A stretch of 6,429 nt of DNA from Chryseosolibacter sp964563295. Its GTDB lineage: Bacteria; Bacteroidota; Bacteroidia; Cytophagales; Cyclobacteriaceae. Where the stretch lies: positions 1 to 6,429 of the forward strand of contig CAZLWX010000163.1 of the NCBI GenBank assembly GCA_964563295.1, given 5' to 3'. The translations under genes were made by a program, and so were the position numbers. Below the pieces are notes generated by a model. That model worked only from the letters and a program-made list of their open reading frames with translations, made no database searches and was not told the DNA's origin. Positions 1 to 6,429 of this stretch are shown one piece after another. The stretch's first letter is position 1. Each line of letters opens with the position of its first letter.

Positions 1-408
1 ATCCTCGTACGTCTCGGTGATGATCGAATTTTTCACTTGGATCGTCTGCCACTTTCTCACTCCGCTTACTTCTATATAAAAAATGAAGGCACCGGACTCA
101 ACTTCATGCCCCAGGTATTTTGCTTTTTGTGGCTTGCCGTCCAGGGATATCGCAAACCGGCGCGATAAATAGTTTTCAACTATTTGATCAATGGTCTGCC
201 CGTTGTCAGGTTCAAGGATGTCCAGGTGTGGTTGTTTGAGTTCACTACGGACCGCTTGCTCCAGGTCGTCGACAAAAACGCGCATCATGATCTCGAGGGC
301 CTTATCCTCCGGGTCGAATTCAATTTCGGTTACAGAAATGTGAATAGGATGCAGGCAAAGCAACAAGATCTGAAGCAATCCGGATATTGAAATGGTGGTC
401 ATCGACAT
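1..408 (-). CDS. DUF6702-like exported protein, N-terminal part (cut by window edge)
   Basis: Reading the minus strand from the ATG at 408-406 gives 136 codons with no stop, running off the left edge, so the C-terminus is missing. The product begins with a hydrophobic export segment (about residues 5-19, with Cys18) followed at once by HPIHISVTEIEFD, then an acidic stretch and MRVFVDDLEQAV near residues 40-52. The HP-x-H-x-S-V-T-E-I start followed by a V/RxFxDDLE motif is what I recall of the DUF6702 family of Bacteroidota, whose members are about 160-170 residues and have no known function. His20 and His23 would lie at or near the mature N-terminus. LLLC is a poor lipobox, so a lipoprotein is doubtful. 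A second in-frame ATG at 402-400 is an equally possible start; an AGGATC just upstream of 408 is a weak ribosome site. It is divergent from the HupE-like gene. The coding reading is confident; the family call rests on motif memory. Confidence 0.8.
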   Translation of the reverse strand, partial: MSMTTISISGLLQILLLCLHPIHISVTEIEFDPEDKALEIMMRVFVDDLEQAVRSELKQPHLDILEPDNGQTIDQIVENYLSRRFAISLDGKPQKAKYLGHEVESGAFIFYIEVSGVRKWQTIQVKNSIITETYED

Positions 409-564
409 GATCCTGATGCAAATTAGATTCCAAATATAGAACAAGCGTCATCCCCATGAAGTGTCTTTTTCACAAGCGGCCGGGTCAGGAAATGTGGTGT
501 AAATCGTACGACCGGTAAATCCCGTTAGGGAATTATGCATTAATATTGCGCCGTTTTCGGGCCT
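409..564. promoter_or_regulatory. Divergent intergenic region between the DUF6702-like and HupE-like genes
   Basis: This 156-bp stretch must hold the promoters for both divergent genes. On the minus strand it has one good Bacteroidota -7 box (431-438). On the plus strand the best candidate is TAATATTG at 541-548, one mismatch from TAnnTTTG, 16 bp before the HupE-like start and without a clear TTTG at -33. Small symmetric elements lie just upstream: CGTACG (505-510) beside ACCGGT (511-516), TCCC-GTTA-GGGA (520-531), and ATTA-N5-TAAT (532-544) around a TGCAT core. These could be an operator or a leader hairpin, but none is long enough to be convincing. No Shine-Dalgarno sequence precedes the ATG at 565. 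The long minus-strand open frame crossing here is a shadow of the HupE-like gene. Confidence 0.4.
431..438 (-). promoter_or_regulatory. Candidate -7 promoter box (TATATTTG) for the DUF6702-like gene
   Basis: Read on the minus strand, 438-431 is TATATTTG, an exact match to the Bacteroidota -7 consensus TAnnTTTG. It ends 22 nt before the ATG at 408, leaving room for a short 5' leader. The expected TTG/TTTG element about 19-21 nt upstream is not clearly present; a TTG lies only 3 nt away, which is too close. The call therefore rests on the -7 box and its position alone. Confidence 0.4.
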
Positions 565-1158
565 ATGTCTCAGTTTCAGCTTTACTTCATTGAAGGGAAG
601 AATCATATTCTGGACTACCAATTTGGTTACGATCACATTCTTTTTGTGATTGCGCTTTGTGCCCTTTACTTGATAAGGGAATGGAAGAAAGTTCTGGTGT
701 TGGTGACGGCATTCACTATTGCCCACTCGCTTACGCTTGCGCTGGTAACACTTGATGTGTTCAGCGTTTCGGAAAAAGTGGTCGAATTTTTGATTCCGCT
801 CACCATCTTTGTCACTGCGGTTTCGAATCTCTTCAAGAGCGAGGAAAGCGTACATGAGCGGAAGATGCAAGTGAATTACGGATATGCATTGTTCTTCGGC
901 CTGATACATGGATTGGGATTTTCGAATTACTTTAAGGCGATATTGGGTCGTGACAGAAGCATTATACCGCAACTTTTTGCGTTTAATGTGGGAATCGAAT
1001 TTGGTCAACTGCTGATCGTCGGGCTTTTTCTCGGTGCCAGTTTTCTGTTGGTCGACCTCATTGGAGTGGCGCGCAGAGACTGGAAGATGGTCATCTCGTC
1101 GGCGGTGGCAGGCATTGCTGTGATCTTGATGAAAGACAGGGCGTTTTGGATAGGATAA
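565..1158 (+). CDS. HupE/UreJ-like membrane protein (probable Ni/Co-type metal permease)
   Basis: A 197-residue hydrophobic protein with about six predicted membrane segments (roughly 21-37, 42-61, 72-90, 105-120, 134-161 and 175-191) and no cleavable signal peptide. Family signs are an N-terminal His14 followed by G-Y-D-H at 21-24 (H-x8-DH; rhizobial HupE has H-x5-DH), AHSLTLAL with His54, FGLIHGLGF with His115, and FNVGIEFGQ with Glu145. These buried His, Asp and Glu residues are likely metal-site candidates. HupE and UreJ are linked to nickel or cobalt uptake for hydrogenase and urease; no hydrogenase or urease gene is visible here, so the metal is not established. The ATG at 565 is the natural start because the GxxHI and GYDH motifs follow within 24 residues. 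The M1 peptidase starts 26 bp after the stop, which suggests cotranscription. The family is fairly certain; the substrate is inferred. Confidence 0.88.
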   Translation: MSQFQLYFIEGKNHILDYQFGYDHILFVIALCALYLIREWKKVLVLVTAFTIAHSLTLALVTLDVFSVSEKVVEFLIPLTIFVTAVSNLFKSEESVHERKMQVNYGYALFFGLIHGLGFSNYFKAILGRDRSIIPQLFAFNVGIEFGQLLIVGLFLGASFLLVDLIGVARRDWKMVISSAVAGIAVILMKDRAFWIG

Positions 1159-1184
1159 AATTGAAGTCAATCTTTAGCACTGAT

Positions 1185-3419
1185 ATGAAACGGATACTTG
1201 TAATGATTTTTGCGCTTGCGTGGACAGTGGGATTCTCACAGGAGCAGCAATGGCAGGGAAAATTTGAGCAGCTGGAGCAACTCCTGCCCACACCGAATGA
1301 ATACCGCACGGGCTCCGGGGCGCCCGGCGCCGAATACTGGCAACAGCAGGCGGACTATGTGATTAACGCTGAGTTGAATGACGAGAACCAGAGCATTACA
1401 GGGTCTGAAACGATCACGTACCATAATAATTCACCCGATAACCTGAACTATCTCTGGATGCAGCTGGACCAAAACATTAACAAGAAGACCAGCGACTCGC
1501 GAAAAATTTTTACCAGCACCATTGCTGACTCCATGAACACCCGGACTATTGCATCCGAATTGGGCCTGCATGACTTCGATGGTGGTTTCAAAATCAAGTC
1601 AGTGAAAGATGCTTCCGGAAACCCGCTTCCCTACACCATCAATCAGACGATGATGCGCATCGACCTGCCACAAGCGCTTAAGTCGGGTGAGAAAATGTCG
1701 TTCTCGGTTGAGTGGTATTACAACATCAACGACAGGGTGCGGAATGCGACCTTCAACGATGGCCGTAGCGGTATGGAGTTTTTTCCTGCCGACGGCAATT
1801 ATGTCTACATCATTGCTCAATGGTACCCACGGATGTGCGTGTACGACGATGTGGATGGCTGGCAGAATAAACAGTTTCTGGGTCAGGGCGAGTTTGCTCT
1901 CACGTTTGGTAATTTCGAGGTCAACCTGACTGTGCCGGCCGATCATATCATGGCGGGAACAGGGATGGTTCAGAATCTGCGTGAATTGCTGACCCCCGCT
2001 CAGTACCAGCGTTTCGAAGCAGCGCGCCAATCGTTCGACAAACCGGTGATTATCTGCACACAGAAAGAAGCTGAGCAGCGGGAAAAGGCCAGGTCTCGCG
2101 ACAAGAAAACGTGGAAATTCGCTGCTGAAAACGTAAGGGACTTTGCGTTTGCGACATCGAGAAAGTTCATTTGGGATGCGCAGGCCGTTCGTATCGGCGA
2201 CCACACAACCATGGCGATGAGTTACTATCCGAAAGAGGGGAATCCATTGTGGGAACGTGAGTCGACGAAGGCCGTTCGGAATACCCTGGTGACTTACTCC
2301 AAATACACGATCGACTATCCGTACCCGCAGGCGTCTTCGGTTCATGGCGCATCGTTGGGAATGGAGTATCCGATGATCTGTTTCAACTTTGGCCGCCCGG
2401 AACCCGACGGCTCGTACACGGACCGTGTACGTTGGGGAATGATTGGTGTTATTATCCACGAGGTCGGTCATAATTTCTTTCCAATGATCATCAACAGCGA
2501 CGAACGTCAATGGACCTGGATGGATGAGGGATTGAACACCTTTGTGCAGCACCGGACCCAGGTGGAGAATTACCCCGACATGCCCGAGCGTCGCGGCCCT
2601 GCCCCGCTTATTGTCCCTTACATGAAAAGCAGCAAAGATCTCCAGCGGCCGCTCATGGTCAATTCGGAGCAGGTTGTCAGGAAGAACTTCGGCAACGAGC
2701 AGTATGCCAAGACCGCTACTGCACTGAATATCCTGCGTGAAACGGTCATGGGCCCCGAATTGTTTGACAGGGCATTTAAGGAATACGCGAGGCGATGGGC
2801 ATTTAAACATCCGGAGCCAGCGGATCTCTTTCGCACGCTGGAAGATGCTTCGGCCGTTGATCTCGACTGGTTTTGGAGAGGCTGGTTTTACACCACCGAT
2901 GCAACAGACATGAGCATCGATCAGGTGAAATGGTACCGGGTGCGCGACGCAAAAGTGAATCCTGAAAAAGGCAACGTTCGCGTACAAAAGGGAGACCTGG
3001 CGGCTCAATCGTCAAACCGTTACACTGATTTTAGCAACGGCCCCGAAGAATTTACCGTGGTAGAAACCGACCCTTCGATGTACGGCGACTTCCGCAGCCG
3101 GGTTGACGATAAAGCGATCATCAATAAGCTTCAGGGGAAAAATATTTATGAGGTAAAGTTTTCAAATAAGGGTGGACTGGTGATGCCGGTCATCATTGAA
3201 TGGACCTACAAGGACGGCACCCGCGAGCTGGAGAAAATTCCGGCCGAGATCTGGAGACTAAATGAAAAGGAAGTTACGAAGGTCTTTGTTAAGGACAAGG
3301 AGGTTGTTAACATCATGCTTGACCCCAACGCAGAAACCGCGGACATCAATGTCGAGGACAATATTTTTCCGCGCACGGAAGGCGAGTCGAAGTTCGATGC
3401 GTTCAAGAAATCCCACTGA
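1185..3419 (+). CDS. Secreted M1-family zinc metallopeptidase, first tandem copy
   Basis: A 744-residue predicted aminopeptidase-type enzyme. The ATG at 1185 is preferred over a TTG at 1146 that overlaps the HupE-like gene, because it starts a compact signal peptide: MKR, a hydrophobic core, and likely cleavage after GFS (residue 18). The mature part begins with an N-terminal beta domain typical of M1 enzymes. The catalytic domain has GMEYP at 392-396, in the place of the canonical GAMEN motif, HEVGH at 425-429 with zinc ligands His425 and His429 and catalytic Glu426, and the third ligand Glu448 in WMDEGLNTF, exactly 18 residues later. Tyr507 (QYAKTATAL) is the likely transition-state tyrosine. 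DWFWRGWFY marks the end of the catalytic region; a conserved C-terminal domain (about 640-735) follows. No type IX secretion C-terminal domain is recognisable, so a periplasmic or outer-membrane location is likely. All catalytic residues look intact. The peptide substrate is unknown. Confidence 0.93.
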   Translation: MKRILVMIFALAWTVGFSQEQQWQGKFEQLEQLLPTPNEYRTGSGAPGAEYWQQQADYVINAELNDENQSITGSETITYHNNSPDNLNYLWMQLDQNINKKTSDSRKIFTSTIADSMNTRTIASELGLHDFDGGFKIKSVKDASGNPLPYTINQTMMRIDLPQALKSGEKMSFSVEWYYNINDRVRNATFNDGRSGMEFFPADGNYVYIIAQWYPRMCVYDDVDGWQNKQFLGQGEFALTFGNFEVNLTVPADHIMAGTGMVQNLRELLTPAQYQRFEAARQSFDKPVIICTQKEAEQREKARSRDKKTWKFAAENVRDFAFATSRKFIWDAQAVRIGDHTTMAMSYYPKEGNPLWERESTKAVRNTLVTYSKYTIDYPYPQASSVHGASLGMEYPMICFNFGRPEPDGSYTDRVRWGMIGVIIHEVGHNFFPMIINSDERQWTWMDEGLNTFVQHRTQVENYPDMPERRGPAPLIVPYMKSSKDLQRPLMVNSEQVVRKNFGNEQYAKTATALNILRETVMGPELFDRAFKEYARRWAFKHPEPADLFRTLEDASAVDLDWFWRGWFYTTDATDMSIDQVKWYRVRDAKVNPEKGNVRVQKGDLAAQSSNRYTDFSNGPEEFTVVETDPSMYGDFRSRVDDKAIINKLQGKNIYEVKFSNKGGLVMPVIIEWTYKDGTRELEKIPAEIWRLNEKEVTKVFVKDKEVVNIMLDPNAETADINVEDNIFPRTEGESKFDAFKKSH

Positions 3420-3440
3420 TTAGCCGTAATAACTAAATCG

Positions 3441-5708
3441 ATGAAACGATTCACCGTCAGCAAAACACCTATGAATTTTACAACCAGCATTCTTGCATCG
3501 TTGATGCTCGTCACCACGTCAATCTTTGCGCAGGAAACGCCTGGCTGGCAGGGAAAATTCGAACAACTGGGTTCCATGCTTCCAACGCCCAACAGCTATC
3601 GGTCAGCCTCGGGCTCGCCCGGACACCAATACTGGCAACAGCGTGCCGATTATGACATCGATGTCGAGTTGAACGACAACACTCAGGAAATCACCGGCAA
3701 AGAGACGATCACGTATTACAACAATTCCCCTGAGTCGCTGCGGTACCTTTGGCTTCAGCTTGACCAAAACAATCTGGCTCCTGGTAACATGACCGATCTG
3801 ACTGACAACAATCGCATAAGGGACTCTATACCGGCGAAACGATTTCCGGTAAAGCAGGCCGTTACGCCTTATGAGGGGGGGTTCAACATTCTGGCGGTGC
3901 GCGATCAGTCTGGAAAATCGCTGGACTACACGATTAATCATACGATGATGCGCGTGGACCTGCCTTCGCCGCTGGCAAAAGGACAAAAATTCGTATTTCA
4001 GGTGGAGTGGCGCTATCACGAAAAAGACCGCATGAACTACAATGAGCGGGGAGGCTACGAATACTTCCCGGAAGACGGCAATTACATTTATCATGTCGCG
4101 CAGTGGTTTCCCAGAATGTGCGTGTTCGATGACTACGAAGGCTGGCAAAACAAACAGTTCCTCGGCGATGGTGAGTTCGCACTCACCTTTGGCGACTATC
4201 GCGTACGGATCACGGTACCTTCTGACCACATCGTCGGTGCGACGGGGTGGCTGCAAAATCCCCAGGAAGTCCTCACACCGGAGCAACTAAAACGCTTCGA
4301 GAAAGCGCGAGTGACGTTCGACCAGCCAGTATTTATTGTTACCGAGCAGGAGGCGCGCAAAAAGGAGACACAACATTCGACAAAGAAAAATACCTGGGTT
4401 TTTCACGCTGAAAACGTGCGTGATTTTGCTTTCGCTTCTTCCCGGAAATTTATATGGGATGCAATGGCTGTAAAGAATGGCACGAAGACCCCGCTGGCTC
4501 AGTCGCTGTATCCAAAAGAAGGAAATCCGACATGGGCCGAAGTTTCAACCCGTGCTATCAAGAACGCCCTGGATGTATACACGTCCAGGACGATTGAGTA
4601 TCCTTATCCGACGGCCTACTCGGTAAACTGGGTCGGTGGTGGGATGGAGTATCCGATGATCTCCTTCAATGCCGGCAGACCCGATGCACAGGGCAAGATT
4701 TCGGAAGGCAAGTTGACCTATCTGGTTTCAGTCATTATTCATGAAGTCGGTCATAATTATTTTCCGATGATCGTCAACTCCGATGAGCGTCAGTGGACGT
4801 GGATGGACGAAGGACTCAACTCCTTTCTTGAAAAGGAAACCATGCGCGAGCGATATCCGAAGCTTGACCATTCCGGCAACACGCCACAAGGTATTGTTTG
4901 GTTTATGCGCGGAGATAAGAGCATGATGAGACCGGTCATGGCCAACTCCGATAACCAAGGCCGCTACTTTGGTGGCAACGGCTACTCGAAACCCGCCGCC
5001 GCCCTGACAATACTGCGCGAAACTGTAATGGGTCCGGAACTCTTCGACACCGCGTTGAAGGAGTATGCGCGTCGTTGGGCGTTCAAACATCCTAAGCCAG
5101 CCGACTTTTTCCGGACCATGGAAGACGTATCGGCAGTCGACCTTGACTGGTTCTGGCGCGGATGGTTTTACGGTACCGACAATGTCGACGTTTCCGTAGA
5201 GGGTGTGAAGTGGTTCAGGTTGAGAGAAGAAACAGTGGATCCCGAACGGAAAAATGTGAGGACAACCCCCGGCGATCTGGCATCATCAGCCTCGTCTGAA
5301 AACAACGGCGCGGGCGACTTCTCAAAAGGCCCGCAGCTCCTTACTGCTGTTGACACACCACCCGAGATCTACCGCGAATTCAGAAGTCGCGTAAACGACG
5401 ATGAGATCCGCCAGCGATTAAGTGGTAAGAACATCTACGAGGTCACCTTCAAGAATCGCGGTGGACTAGTTACGCCGATCATCATTGAGTGGACCTACAA
5501 GGACGGTACCAAAGAGGTTGAAACGATCCCCGCCGAAATCTGGAGACTGAATGAGCATGAAGTCACCAAAGTCTTCGTCAAGGAGAAGGAGGTTGTAGGC
5601 CTGGTTTTCGACCCAGGCGCCAATCTCGCAGACGTGGACATCGAAAATAACATGTTCCCGCGGCGACCTGTCGAGAATCGTTTTGACCGCTTCCGGAGAA
5701 GGAATTGA
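3441..5708 (+). CDS. Secreted M1-family zinc metallopeptidase, second tandem copy
   Basis: A 755-residue paralog of the preceding gene, about 60% identical by eye and collinear along its whole length, starting 21 bp after its stop. The ATG at 3441 gives an N-terminus with Lys2, Arg3 and Lys8 before a hydrophobic core ending near SIFA (residue 30); the later ATG at 3471 (Met11) would leave a signal peptide with no positive charge, so 3441 is preferred. The active site is complete: GMEYP at 401-405, HEVGH at 434-438 with Glu435, third zinc ligand Glu457 in WMDEGLNSF, and Tyr515 (GYSKPAAAL) as candidate catalytic tyrosine. The regions around the zinc site and the C-terminal domain (EIWRLN, TKVFVKEKEVV) are the best conserved between copies; residues about 110-145 and 463-514 differ most. 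No promoter is visible before it, so it is probably expressed from the hupE-like operon. It is likely periplasmic; the substrate is unknown. Confidence 0.93.
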   Translation: MKRFTVSKTPMNFTTSILASLMLVTTSIFAQETPGWQGKFEQLGSMLPTPNSYRSASGSPGHQYWQQRADYDIDVELNDNTQEITGKETITYYNNSPESLRYLWLQLDQNNLAPGNMTDLTDNNRIRDSIPAKRFPVKQAVTPYEGGFNILAVRDQSGKSLDYTINHTMMRVDLPSPLAKGQKFVFQVEWRYHEKDRMNYNERGGYEYFPEDGNYIYHVAQWFPRMCVFDDYEGWQNKQFLGDGEFALTFGDYRVRITVPSDHIVGATGWLQNPQEVLTPEQLKRFEKARVTFDQPVFIVTEQEARKKETQHSTKKNTWVFHAENVRDFAFASSRKFIWDAMAVKNGTKTPLAQSLYPKEGNPTWAEVSTRAIKNALDVYTSRTIEYPYPTAYSVNWVGGGMEYPMISFNAGRPDAQGKISEGKLTYLVSVIIHEVGHNYFPMIVNSDERQWTWMDEGLNSFLEKETMRERYPKLDHSGNTPQGIVWFMRGDKSMMRPVMANSDNQGRYFGGNGYSKPAAALTILRETVMGPELFDTALKEYARRWAFKHPKPADFFRTMEDVSAVDLDWFWRGWFYGTDNVDVSVEGVKWFRLREETVDPERKNVRTTPGDLASSASSENNGAGDFSKGPQLLTAVDTPPEIYREFRSRVNDDEIRQRLSGKNIYEVTFKNRGGLVTPIIIEWTYKDGTKEVETIPAEIWRLNEHEVTKVFVKEKEVVGLVFDPGANLADVDIENNMFPRRPVENRFDRFRRRN

Positions 5709-5752
5709 TCGCCATATGGTAATCGATTGATCGAAGTTCAGTGATTGTTGCC

Positions 5753-6429
5753 TTAGGGCGCCAGCAGCTTGAACGTCTTTTCCAAATCGACGTTTCCACC
5801 TGACAGAATTACGCCGACATTCTTATTGCTGAACGTGGTTCGCTCTTTTAGCAATGCCGCCAATGGTACACATCCTGAAGGCTCAGCGATGACTTTCAGT
5901 TGCTCCCACACCAGGCGCATGGCCTCGATGATTTCCTGATCGCTAATGGTGATGATGCGCTTGACATTTTCGCTGATGATGGGGAATGTCTTGTCGCCAA
6001 GGGAGGTGAGCAGCCCATCGGCAATCGTGTCGGATTGTGAGGGTTCAATTTTTCCGCTTAGCAGGGAGCGATAGGCATCATCTGCCCCTTCCGGTTCTCC
6101 GGCGATCACGGCGGTGCGTGGGGAGAAATATCTCGCTGTGAGGGCCGTTCCACTTAGCAGGCCTCCACCTCCTACCGGAACCAGAATGAAGTCGAGATCG
6201 ACCTCCTCCAGGAGTTCTTTTGCTGCCGTCGCTTGTCCGCAGATCACGTCGTAGTTGTTGAACGGATGGATCTCGGTTGCGCCGGTTTTTTGCAGGACTT
6301 CGCGAAGTGTGTTTTCACGCGACTCGAGGGTCGGCTCGCATTCAAAGATTTCACCGCCGTAATACCGTACACCGCGTTTTTTCACCTCCGGCGCCGTGCG
6401 CGGCATCACGATAAAGGACTTTATTCGCT
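5753..6429 (-). CDS. Serine/threonine dehydratase or serine racemase family PLP enzyme, C-terminal part (cut by window edge)
   Basis: The TAA stop is at 5755-5753 and the frame stays open to the right edge, giving 224 residues that begin RIKSFIVMPRTAPEVKK. The family is usually 310-330 residues, so about the first 95, including the PLP-binding lysine, lie outside. The GTG/ATG at 6409 and 6406 are internal and not the start. Visible motifs: IVMPRTAP, the glycine-rich phosphate-binding loop VGGGG (Gly codons at 6172-6161), EPEGADD (6097-6077), ADGL, AEPSG and a terminal LSGGN. In serine racemase E-P-x-x-A-D-D binds Mg2+ through the Glu, Ala and last Asp, and here it is intact. No ACT regulatory domain follows, so this is not the allosteric IlvA type. 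It probably deaminates L-serine or L-threonine to 2-oxoacids in the cytoplasm, or racemises serine; the sequence here cannot decide. It converges on the second M1 gene with a 44-bp gap. Confidence 0.92.
   Translation of the reverse strand, partial: RIKSFIVMPRTAPEVKKRGVRYYGGEIFECEPTLESRENTLREVLQKTGATEIHPFNNYDVICGQATAAKELLEEVDLDFILVPVGGGGLLSGTALTARYFSPRTAVIAGEPEGADDAYRSLLSGKIEPSQSDTIADGLLTSLGDKTFPIISENVKRIITISDQEIIEAMRLVWEQLKVIAEPSGCVPLAALLKERTTFSNKNVGVILSGGNVDLEKTFKLLAP

Noticed and set aside
184..390. 68-codon plus-strand open frame near the left edge
   Set aside because: It is antisense to the DUF6702-like reading frame, which is open over 136 codons and has recognisable family motifs.
448..1170. 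240-codon minus-strand open frame covering the HupE-like gene
   Set aside because: Its product is Lys/Arg/His/Gln-rich without domains, while the plus-strand frame encodes an obvious membrane protein family. It also runs through the divergent intergenic region.
1146..1184. TTG at 1146 as start of the first M1 peptidase
   Set aside because: It would overlap the end of the HupE-like gene and add 13 residues before a well-formed signal peptide that starts at the ATG at 1185.
1599..3008. 469-codon open frame on the minus strand inside the first M1 gene
   Set aside because: It lies wholly antisense to a gene with clear M1 motifs, its translation has no recognisable domain, and it has the Cys/Arg/His-rich composition of a shadow frame.
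3603..4286. 227-codon minus-strand open frame in the second M1 gene
   Set aside because: Antisense shadow of conserved M1 N-terminal domain sequence, with no domain of its own.
5709..5752. Bidirectional terminator between the convergent M1 and dehydratase genes
   Set aside because: Only a short TCGA-TTGA-TCGA symmetry (within 5720-5740) is present, with no GC-rich stem and no T-run on either strand.
6404..6409. GTG or ATG at 6409/6406 as the real start of the dehydratase
   Set aside because: The frame stays open to the window edge with conserved family residues upstream (KSFIVMP), and the PLP-lysine region has not been reached, so these are internal codons.

Overview
The window looks like chromosomal DNA of a Bacteroidota bacterium, most likely a mid-GC member of the Cytophagales. 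The grounds are the Bacteroidota-type family set (a DUF6702-like protein, a HupE/UreJ-like membrane protein and large secreted M1 peptidases with a GMEYP motif), the lack of Shine-Dalgarno sequences before the starts, and a TATATTTG box that fits the Bacteroidota -7 promoter consensus TAnnTTTG. The genus is not determined.

Layout from left to right. (1) Positions 1-408, minus strand: the first 136 codons of a small DUF6702-like exported protein, cut by the window edge. (2) 409-564: a 156-bp divergent intergenic region with a candidate promoter for the minus-strand gene and small inverted repeats before the plus-strand gene. (3) 565-1158, plus: a HupE/UreJ-like multi-pass membrane protein, a family linked to nickel/cobalt uptake. 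(4) 1185-3419 and 3441-5708, plus: two tandem paralogous M1-family zinc metallopeptidases, both with signal peptides and intact HExxH-18-E zinc sites. Genes 3 and 4 are separated by only 26 and 21 bp and probably form one operon. (5) 5753-6429, minus and convergent: the C-terminal 224 residues of a fold-type II PLP enzyme (serine/threonine dehydratase or serine racemase family), cut by the right edge.

How they may work together (inference): a DUF6702-like protein beginning, after its export segment, with an HxxH histidine pair, a HupE-like metal permease and two secreted zinc peptidases suggest an envelope module combining metal handling with peptide degradation. HupE/UreJ proteins of other phyla can carry their own N-terminal extracytoplasmic domain; the DUF6702-like protein may be the separated counterpart. 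The dehydratase is probably an unrelated neighbour. No RNA genes, mobile elements, CRISPR arrays or convincing terminators were seen.
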